Shown piece after piece: positions 7,677 to 16,100 of a stretch of 64,000 nt of DNA; within the stretch, counting starts at the first letter, position 1; each line of letters starts with the position of its first letter. The notes beneath the pieces were generated by a model that saw only the letters and a list, made by a program, of their open reading frames with translations, was not told the origin of the DNA and searched no databases. The translations under genes and the position numbers were made by a program. Source of the stretch: an uncultured Lachnospiraceae bacterium (lineage in GTDB: Bacteria; Bacillota; Clostridia; Lachnospirales; Lachnospiraceae); assembly GCA_946628415.1 (NCBI GenBank), contig CAMOWK010000004.1, positions 62,001 through 126,000 on the forward strand. The letters are read 5' to 3'.

Positions 7677-10022
7677 ATGCCAAAGAAAGTGCAAAATAAA
7701 GGAGTAAATCCGGAATTAATAGCAGAATATCAAAAAATAATAGCAGCAAATCCAGGTATGGATCCGGGAGCCGCCATGACACAGGCCTATAATAATCTTA
7801 TGGGTATATATAATGGGGGCAATCAGGCGCCTAATGATAATGATGGTTTCCCAATGGGTGACGGTAACGAACAGAATAAAGTGGCCGAGAATCAGCCTGT
7901 AAATCCATTTGCTGATTTTAACGATGAACTAAATAACCCATACCGTGCTGCAGCAGAAGGGAATGCAAACAATGGTAATGATATAATTCCGCCTAATGGG
8001 GAAGGACCGGCTAATCAGGAAAACAAGATTACGAAAGAGGATTATCTTAAGAGTATCGAGGGTATTAGTATACCACTTCAGGAAATAAATAAGATTTTTT
8101 CCGGAGTGTATAACATACGTGATGACGCTGAACTTCAGACAAGAATAGCTGAACAGATAGCAAAAATTGAAGAAGCCGTTGGAAATAATCCCGAAGCTAA
8201 GAATCTTGACAGCTTTAAAGATCCAAACTGGGTTCAGAATTTTGCAAATGATTATAATAATAATGGCCCGAATGCAGCAGTCAACTTTATGGATAAAGTT
8301 AATGCTGATATATCAAAGGAATCAGCAAAATACGGGCCAATACCTAATGTGAATCCTGTAAATGAAGGAAGAAGACCTGAACAGGCAAATGATGCCCCAC
8401 AGCAAAATGATGGTGGAAACGCTGGTGGAGATAACGAAGTCGAAGCAAATGTTCAGCAATTCAAGGTTACAGGTAAAGCATCACCTACCATCAACCAGCT
8501 TTGTATTGATATAAAAAAGGGATATGCTGAATATGAGAAGGCAAAGACCGATTTGGACAGGAACCTTCAGGCTCTTTTCCTTGAATCACAATTTGAAGAG
8601 CTTAAGATTGCTATAGATACTAGTCCTAAGATCAAAAATAGACTCAAGGACGGTTGGGAAAAAAGAGTAGAGAAGGGGTTAAAAAACGGAGATCCTGCTG
8701 CTTTGAACAGGCTTGCAGAGCAGTTCATAAATGTGTATAAAATCAAGGAGGAACCGGTTGCTGCTCAACCTCAGGCACAGGAGCGTAAGAAGGGTGCACA
8801 AAAGAAGGACGATCCTAATAAAGGAGAGCCGAAGGAGCAGGTTGATATTGACAAGATGCTTGAAGAACTTGAGGCTGAAAAAAAGAGTATCGCTGAAGAA
8901 AGAAAGCAGCTTGATATAGAAAGAAAAGAGTTTGAAAAACAGCAAAAGGCCCTTAGGGATGCACCTAGAAAACTTGATACTAAGAAAATGACCAAGGAAG
9001 AGAAAAAGGCCAGAGCAATAGCAAAGGCAGAAGCTAAGAAAAAAGAGGAAATCAGAAGGAAGAACCGAAAGAGGGGCTTCTATGATAAAGACTTCCTTTA
9101 TAAGAATGAATCCGTAGATAGAGACTTAGTATCAAGTCAGGGAAGAGAAATCAAAAAACTCAAGTATCTAAGCAGGGAGATCACAAAGAAAGGAAGATCT
9201 TCGGACAGCTACAGACAGATTCTTCACGATCTTGAAAAGCTTGATAAGTTCATGGATGAGATTAAAGGGAAGACCAATCTTACCGCTGATGAGTGGGAGA
9301 GATATGACAAGCTTACTCTAAAGGTATATAAGTCAACAAGAGATTATCAGGAGCGTAAAGAGGCTCAGTTGAACGAGAGATATAAGGATAAGGATTATCA
9401 GAGGGACGAGGTGACCGGAAGAAGATATACAGTTGATAAAGATGGTCTTAAGACACCTCTTGAATCTGACTACGAATTTACGAGAATGAAGGGTGTAGAT
9501 AAGATCCATGATGATATTCAGAAGCTACGTGAGAGTATGTTCCAGAAGCATATGGATGCCAAGGCTAAAGAAATGCAGGAAAAGTTTAATAAGGAGCTTG
9601 AAAAAGCTGAAGATGCAAGATACGACATGGCTGAAAATGGAAGCATTTCATCAGAGACTATGGCTGATAATGTTGCACATAGCATTTTCTATGCCAATAG
9701 AGTAGATGATCTTAAGAGACAAAATGAGTTTAAGCTTAAGCCTGGAGAGTCACTTGACGGCGCACTGAGAAGACTCGACCTCTCAACACGACCATCTGAA
9801 AAAGATCTTGAAAATACAAAGAAGACAACTGTTGCCAAGAATCTTACCAATAAGGGTATGGAACTTCTTAAGACTGGAGAAGCACTTACAAACGACAGCA
9901 TCAGCGAAGAGAAGCAGAATGCTATTCAAAATGCAGGTAAGAGAAGAAGGGCTCCTGTTAAGAAACAGCAGCCTAAGAATGAGGCAGAACTTGGTAAGAA
10001 ACCTGGTGGACCGGCTCTATAA
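7677..10022 (+). CDS. Unknown 781-aa charged coiled-coil protein
   Basis: I do not recognise this protein. AGAGAGGTG precedes the ATG. Residues 1-45 are a small helical region. Residues 45-130 are Asn/Gly/Pro-rich and likely disordered. Residues about 395-470 form a long Lys/Glu/Ala/Arg coiled coil (EELEAEKKSIAEERKQLDIE and onwards), and the rest is helical and charged. There is no signal peptide, membrane segment or enzyme motif. It is the first gene of a run of large charged proteins (11415, 13169, 18655) and has its own promoter. The composition suggests a scaffold or filament-like cytoplasmic protein that could assemble with the neighbours; this is inference. Confidence 0.75.
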   Translation: MPKKVQNKGVNPELIAEYQKIIAANPGMDPGAAMTQAYNNLMGIYNGGNQAPNDNDGFPMGDGNEQNKVAENQPVNPFADFNDELNNPYRAAAEGNANNGNDIIPPNGEGPANQENKITKEDYLKSIEGISIPLQEINKIFSGVYNIRDDAELQTRIAEQIAKIEEAVGNNPEAKNLDSFKDPNWVQNFANDYNNNGPNAAVNFMDKVNADISKESAKYGPIPNVNPVNEGRRPEQANDAPQQNDGGNAGGDNEVEANVQQFKVTGKASPTINQLCIDIKKGYAEYEKAKTDLDRNLQALFLESQFEELKIAIDTSPKIKNRLKDGWEKRVEKGLKNGDPAALNRLAEQFINVYKIKEEPVAAQPQAQERKKGAQKKDDPNKGEPKEQVDIDKMLEELEAEKKSIAEERKQLDIERKEFEKQQKALRDAPRKLDTKKMTKEEKKARAIAKAEAKKKEEIRRKNRKRGFYDKDFLYKNESVDRDLVSSQGREIKKLKYLSREITKKGRSSDSYRQILHDLEKLDKFMDEIKGKTNLTADEWERYDKLTLKVYKSTRDYQERKEAQLNERYKDKDYQRDEVTGRRYTVDKDGLKTPLESDYEFTRMKGVDKIHDDIQKLRESMFQKHMDAKAKEMQEKFNKELEKAEDARYDMAENGSISSETMADNVAHSIFYANRVDDLKRQNEFKLKPGESLDGALRRLDLSTRPSEKDLENTKKTTVAKNLTNKGMELLKTGEALTNDSISEEKQNAIQNAGKRRRAPVKKQQPKNEAELGKKPGGPAL

Positions 10023-10056
10023 AAAGGAAATATACTTTTGGAGGTAAGAAATCCGT

Positions 10057-11379
10057 ATGGATACTTCAGAATTTCTGGTATTCGACCATTTACAAAAGAA
10101 TATGACGGACGGAGTATTCATAATCGGATATGATGGCCATATAAGGATGGAGAATAATGTGGCTGCCGGAATGATAGATGTAAAGGATGGCGCGCTGTCC
10201 GGTAAGACTATCATGAATCTTATAGAAGCTGACAGTAAAAACGATACATTTTTTGAGTGTATACTTGATGCTATATATCAGAAAAAGGCAGTTCAGGATA
10301 TCGTACCTTTCTATCGTGAGTCCGGAACCAGTTATTTGAGACTTACGGCATCTCCGCTCAGGGATAGAAAAGATGATATCGCAGTTATAGTAATGTTTCA
10401 GGATGTTACAAGACTTGAGGAGCTTAACAGAGAAAATGAAAGCCTGAATAAGCAGCTTCTGGAGTTTATAAACAGACTTGTAAGGGTGCTGATAGGTGCT
10501 ATAGACAGAAGATCTCATTACAATGCCAACCATACGAGAAGTATGGTTGGCTATGCAACGAGATATCTGGAATATCTTGACAGAAGCGGAAGAGGACTTT
10601 CAAAAGAAAAGTGGGCGCCATTAATTGCAAGCGTCTGGATGCATGACATAGGTAAGCTTGTAATACCGCTTGAAGTAATGGACAAACCGACTAGGCTTGC
10701 CGGCAGGGAAAATGATATTAAAACAAAAATTGACATAAGTATTCTAAGTGAGAAGCTTCGTATATTTGAGAATCCGGATGATGAATCTGTAAGACGTGAT
10801 GCAGAGGAGCATATAAAGTCCTTAAAAGAAGCTATGGATTATATTCTTGATATAAATAGCAGGGGATTTGTTGATGATGCCGTTATTGAAAGAATAAATG
10901 AACTTTCAGAATTAAAATGCATCAATATATCAGGGGAGCTTATTCCGCTCCTGGATGATTATGAACTAGAGGCTCTTACAGTAAGAAGAGGTACACTTAC
11001 GAAGGATGAACGAAAGATAATCGAGTCTCATGTGATCCATACTTATGATCTTCTTCAGGAACTTAAGTTTGAAGGGATTTATAAGGATGTTCCAAAGTGG
11101 GCAGGTAAACATCATGAATATCTGGATGGAAGCGGTTATCCTAACGGCCTTAAGGGTGATGAGATTACTTGGGAAACAAGAATTCTGACAATAATAGACA
11201 TTTATGATGCACTGACGGCAGAAGATAGGCCATATAAGCCGCCAATTCCGCCGGAAAGGGCATTTAACATATTAAAAGAGATGAGTGCTGAAGGTAAGAT
11301 TGATTCGGAAATATTAAATGACTTTTATGAAAGTAAAGCATGGATAGTTCATGATTCTGAAAAGAAAGATGAATTATAA
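10057..11379 (+). CDS. PAS-HD-GYP protein, probable c-di-GMP phosphodiesterase
   Basis: This 440-residue protein has an N-terminal PAS sensor (about 10-125) and a C-terminal HD-GYP domain, a fold that hydrolyses cyclic di-GMP with a metal centre. The HD pair is H196-D197 in MHDIGKL, then LTKDERKIIESH near 311-322, H352-H353-E354, and DGSGYPNGLKGDEI. Two oddities stand out. HD and HHE are about 156 residues apart, roughly 90 more than usual, because of a helical insertion. The usual early glutamate (A-x-E-x-R) is aspartate here (AIDRRSHYNANH). There is no membrane segment. GGAGG precedes the ATG. It lies 34 bases after the 781-aa gene and is probably co-transcribed. Confidence 0.88.
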   Translation: MDTSEFLVFDHLQKNMTDGVFIIGYDGHIRMENNVAAGMIDVKDGALSGKTIMNLIEADSKNDTFFECILDAIYQKKAVQDIVPFYRESGTSYLRLTASPLRDRKDDIAVIVMFQDVTRLEELNRENESLNKQLLEFINRLVRVLIGAIDRRSHYNANHTRSMVGYATRYLEYLDRSGRGLSKEKWAPLIASVWMHDIGKLVIPLEVMDKPTRLAGRENDIKTKIDISILSEKLRIFENPDDESVRRDAEEHIKSLKEAMDYILDINSRGFVDDAVIERINELSELKCINISGELIPLLDDYELEALTVRRGTLTKDERKIIESHVIHTYDLLQELKFEGIYKDVPKWAGKHHEYLDGSGYPNGLKGDEITWETRILTIIDIYDALTAEDRPYKPPIPPERAFNILKEMSAEGKIDSEILNDFYESKAWIVHDSEKKDEL

Positions 11380-11414
11380 ATGAATTCAATTGGGTATTAT
11401 GGGGGGATTTGATT

Positions 11415-13097
11415 ATGCCTGATAAGAAAAATGAAAAGAAAAAAATGATTGAGAAGGTCGATGCTTCTATCAATTATCTTAGTGCAAGGATTACTGAACT
11501 TAATCTTAAGCTCGATCAGGAGACAGATCCGGAAGTAATTGATGAGATAAAGAAAAGCATACAGACTGCTACACAGCAGATGAATTATGAAAAATCATTT
11601 AAGCAGGAATATGAAGATCAGCTTAAAAAGATAAAAGAAGAAGAAAAACGTAAAGAAATAGATAATATCGTCAAGATGGCTGTTTTCACAGGAATCATGA
11701 TAGAGAATCAGCGTAATACCATAATCGCGGAAAGAATAATGGAGCAAAGCAAGGATGAGGTCATGATGGATCAGTTCGAGCATGCTAAAAAGAAGGTGTT
11801 CGCTGAGAATAACTTTAGATTTGTCACTGAAGATATGGCAATGGACATTTTGGCAAATGAAGAGTTTCATGAGATGGCTGAAGTGGATCCGGAAAGACTT
11901 AACCGTGAAGAAGATGCTGTTAAGGAAGAATATAACAGAGTGATCCAGAGGACTCTCAGCTTCTATGGGATGGAGGTTACAGGTGACTTTGAAAAGGATG
12001 AAGCAGCCTTTTCAAAGGCAATGGAAAAGAAAAACAGTTATGAATTGGTTGCCGAAGGTTTTAAGAATGATATCCTTCCTATGGTTAAAAAGTTAAATGA
12101 TCCGCAGGAGGAAAAAGCATTTAACGAAATGTATGCTCAGTTTATGTCACTTGGTAAGGACATAAGAGATATACAAAAGCAGTTTGTAGACGGAGACAGC
12201 AGTTTCAAGGATGGTAATGGATTTACCAGAGAAATGGTTGCCAAAGAACAGGCGATTTCAGATCTTTTCAATAATTATATAGGCCAGACATATCTTGAAA
12301 AGATTAATGAGATGGCCCAAAAAGAGCCTGAAAGGGCAGAGAATTATGTGCATATTTATGCCAGAGCACTTCAGTTTGTAGATCCTATAGCTGTTCAGCT
12401 TAATCGTGATAAGCTAATGGCAAAGAATAATGCTCTTAGAGAGAAGATGGAGATGTGGCAGGTTTATGAGAAACTGCCTAAGGGAGCAGCTCCTACCGTT
12501 AAAAAGATGAAGGAAGCTGTTAATGACGAATACAGAGCATGGGAAAAGCTTGAACGCATGGCAAGGAGAGGCGCAGAGGTCGGTGGTATCTATAATGATA
12601 CAACGACTTGGGCCGTTGAAAGAGCTCAGGATGTATTCGGTCGCTGCAAGGAAAAACCGCCTATTGAAAAGGTTGAAAGAAAAACAGTTAAGTATAATCT
12701 CGCGGCTATGGTACTGAGTCAGATGATCAATGATGAAGCGAGCGCACCGCTTAATTCAGATAAAAGACATTATAATGCGGTTACTAAGAGAGTTCCGGGA
12801 AAGAACAGAAAGCAGCTGTTTGAAGCAGAACTTAAGACATTTGCAGAAAGTCCTGAGTTCACCAAGCTTTATGATAAGGTCATGAAGGGTAAAGGTGATT
12901 TTAAACAGAAATGCATCAAGTTCATAGCAAATGATCTTGAGAAGAAGATGGCAAAACAGTTGAAGCAGACAGAGATAGAAGCGTCTGCAAAGGAAAAGGC
13001 GAAAGAACCTAAGAAAAAGGATCCTAAGGATAAAAAAGGACCCGCACCGATGGGGCCGGAGGCGCCTATGGTACTTACACCTAATAACTGGAATTAA
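11415..13097 (+). CDS. Unknown 560-aa helical coiled-coil protein
   Basis: I do not recognise this protein. ATG 11415 is preferred to the in-frame TTG at 11409 because the GGGGGG Shine-Dalgarno (11401-11406) abuts the TTG and is 8 bases from the ATG. The first 85 residues form a charged coiled coil. The rest is predicted helical, with an unusually high Glu/Lys/Met content. Residues about 525-555 are Lys/Pro-rich (KEPKKKDPKDKKGP). No signal peptide, membrane segment or catalytic signature is seen. It lies between the HD-GYP gene and the first giant peptidase-like gene, and a good terminator follows it. Confidence 0.7.
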   Translation: MPDKKNEKKKMIEKVDASINYLSARITELNLKLDQETDPEVIDEIKKSIQTATQQMNYEKSFKQEYEDQLKKIKEEEKRKEIDNIVKMAVFTGIMIENQRNTIIAERIMEQSKDEVMMDQFEHAKKKVFAENNFRFVTEDMAMDILANEEFHEMAEVDPERLNREEDAVKEEYNRVIQRTLSFYGMEVTGDFEKDEAAFSKAMEKKNSYELVAEGFKNDILPMVKKLNDPQEEKAFNEMYAQFMSLGKDIRDIQKQFVDGDSSFKDGNGFTREMVAKEQAISDLFNNYIGQTYLEKINEMAQKEPERAENYVHIYARALQFVDPIAVQLNRDKLMAKNNALREKMEMWQVYEKLPKGAAPTVKKMKEAVNDEYRAWEKLERMARRGAEVGGIYNDTTTWAVERAQDVFGRCKEKPPIEKVERKTVKYNLAAMVLSQMINDEASAPLNSDKRHYNAVTKRVPGKNRKQLFEAELKTFAESPEFTKLYDKVMKGKGDFKQKCIKFIANDLEKKMAKQLKQTEIEASAKEKAKEPKKKDPKDKKGPAPMGPEAPMVLTPNNWN

Positions 13098-13106
13098 GTC
13101 AGCATA

Positions 13107-13136
13107 GCCCCGGTGGTTTATAACTGCCGGGGTTTT
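13107..13136 (+). terminator. Strong Rho-independent terminator
   Basis: An 11-bp stem (13108-13118 with 13122-13132, two G-U pairs, arms beginning CCCCGG and ending CCGGGG) has a 3-base loop and is followed by TTTT. It separates the 560-aa gene from the giant-protein pair. Confidence 0.85.
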
Positions 13137-13168
13137 CTATATAAAAAAACAAATCAGGAGTATTAAGT

Positions 13169-16100
13169 ATGGGAAAGAACAGAGCAAAGATTAAGATAAC
13201 AGAAGCAGATATGGTAGCTTTAACAGAACAGATAAATAAGGCATACAGCGGCAGAAGAAATGAAAAGGGAGAGCTTATTCATTTTTCTGCTGATAGGGTA
13301 AGACAGGAATTTAATAAGAGAAATGCAAACGGTCAGTACAGATTATTTGTAAATATGGTCAAGAAGTATCCTAAGGCATGGGAGTTTGACGGATACTATA
13401 AGGACTATGATAAGACAGATGAGGAAAATGACAAGGAGTTTCTTCGGGCAGTTAATAAGATTCCGGTTGGAATAAGAAACTCCGGTGATGAGGATCTTAT
13501 CGAAGACTATCTTGCCAATAACTGGCCTAATCTTGATATAAGATCCAAGGCAAAGCTTTTAAAGCGCCTCGATGCATTTGATAAAAAGAAGATAAATCAG
13601 GCAGCTACTGAGTCAAGGAAGGATGGAGTGGATCCTTACCTTGCCGACCGTCCTAAGTTTGTTGTAAATGGTCAGCTTGTCGATGAACTTACAGAGGAAC
13701 AAAAAAGTGGTCGTATAGAGCTGGATGTGCATATGCCGAACGGACAGACTACCGGAAATGGTTGCTGGTCATGCAGTATGCAGATGCTTATTCAGGGACG
13801 TGGTGTTAAAAATGTTCAGCAGGAGGATATCCGTGCATATAGACCTAAATATGGCTCAAAGATGCTCGAAGGCCCTAAGTTTACAAGTAACCATGTAATA
13901 GACAAGGCGTTCAATGCAGATGAGATGCAGAATGTCATGGACATGGGTGATGCAGCTGTTAACTTTGCGCCGGATTCAATGCTTCGCACACTTGATATAC
14001 TTAGAATTAACGAGGTGGAGGTTGCTCTCGGAAAGAAGTTTACTCCTGAGGAAAAGGATTCATATGAAGCAAATGCAATTCTTCTTGCATCACAGCAGAT
14101 AAGAAAGGTACTTACTGAATATAAATCACCTGTATCATTTACCGACGGTACGCACTACATTACCATAACCGGTATTGACGGTGACAATATTATATATAAG
14201 AGTTCTACATCCAGAACCTTTGACAGACCGGAAGAGAAGAGTCTTTCAGGCCTTGTTTCAAGCATGCTTAGGAGTAACCATAAGCTCCAGTTTGTGTGGA
14301 TGCAGGACATTAATCTTTCAAAGGATGGAAAGACTCTTTACGGCGTTCCGAGTAATACTCTTTCCGTTAACCCTGACGGAAGCTACAATATGCCTCCTAA
14401 GCTTATTCAGCAGGATGCAAATGCCATGAAGGCTGAGCAGGAATATGAAGGCTTCAGAGTAAGGCTTTATTCCGGCAAGGAAGATACTGCAAATGACAGA
14501 GTTGAAAGGAACATTCTTTCTGACGGAGTCATTAAGATTGAGCAGGCATACCTTCCTAAGAAGCTGAATATAAACCACCTTAAGGGTATGGCAGACGTAA
14601 GAAGTAATGAAGCAGAGGCAAAACTGAAGAATGATACTATCCAGCTTCTTGGTTATGACCCGACTGTAGCAAGACAGCAGGAAAAGAAGGTTCAGGTTGA
14701 CTACGAAGTTCGTGGAGGACTCCATCTTGATGATATTGATATAAAGAAAACCGCAGGTGACGATCTTCTTGCATCCGGAAGTAAGGCCAGAGCGAGGGGC
14801 GAGAAGGATAAGGATGACGCCGTTAAGGACAGGGTGTTTAATCCTGTATCTCCTAGCGTAACTATGGAGAAGGAACGTGAGATTAACAATAAGTACAGTC
14901 TTCTCCAGAATGCAATGGGAACAAGCGATGCATTTTTCACACCTGACAGAGATAATGAAGGAAGGGAGTATCTTTGGAACAAAGAAGGTGCTTCCATAGT
15001 ATTCAGACTTATAAAGACCAGGGAAGCACTGCGCCCGATTCTTACTCATCTTGGAAAGACAGATCCAAAGAAACTTGAAAAATTAAATGAGATAGAGGCA
15101 AGATATCAGGAGATTATGACGAGACTTACACGGCCTGAAAATGCCATTAAACCTGAAGAAAACATAAGCGGCTGGAATGGTACGGAGGCTGTACTTCCAA
15201 ACGGAATTCTGTTTTCACATTACTTTAGAACAAAAAAAGATATATATGACTGTACTATGCTTCTTGAGAGCATGAGTAACAGTGTAAGTCTTTCACAGGA
15301 TCTTAAGATGCCTAGTGTTTATGAGGAGGACTATGATCCTACTCCGCTTTCAAGAGCTGTAGAAAACATGAAGTTTCTTGCGGATTATGAAAAGGGTAAC
15401 CTTCTTCGCGCTTGTTCAAAGAACAGGGATGTATATAGAAGTGTAAATGATATAGCTAAGCTTCCTGCAAATGATGCAAGATCTCTTAATAAGCCGTATT
15501 CATCTGCAAACAGCAAGCTTAAGACTTATATGGATAATGCTGAGGGACTTACATTCAGTATTAATGCTGAGTATCAGACTCAGGGAGTGCCTTTCAGCGG
15601 GCCGGCACCAAAACTAAAGTCCGGGGCTAAAAAGACCGAGACTAAGAAGAATGAGATAAAGACTGGGACTAAGAAAACTGAAGTTAAGGCTGATACAAAG
15701 AAGACTGACACTAAGAGTAAAAAGAAAGAAAAAACTTCTACTAACAAAGGACTTAATATAAATGAATTTGAAATAATCGAGTCTTATAACTTAATACTTG
15801 AAGATGATGCTACACAGGTAAAAGAGTTTACCAAGGAACAGATTCAGACTATGGACAATGAAATGGACATTTCCGGGTCGATAGAGGCTGCAACTGAGAG
15901 GATGAAGATATCTTTTGATTATTTTACAAATGGTCAGTTTAATAAGCCGGGTCTTGATGAGGCTAAGATTAGTGCCGAGAAAGAGAAGATTTTTGGATCT
16001 TATAGAGACGTTGGCGTCAGTAGAACAAGACCTGATGACATGATGTCTACATTTGTAATGTGGGCGATGGGTGAATTGGGATACTCATTTACTAATGCCA

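Noticed and set aside
14318..15049. 243-codon minus-strand frame inside the first giant gene
   Set aside because: It is antisense to the conserved peptidase-like region, which aligns with its paralogue. The frame has atypical composition and no binding site.
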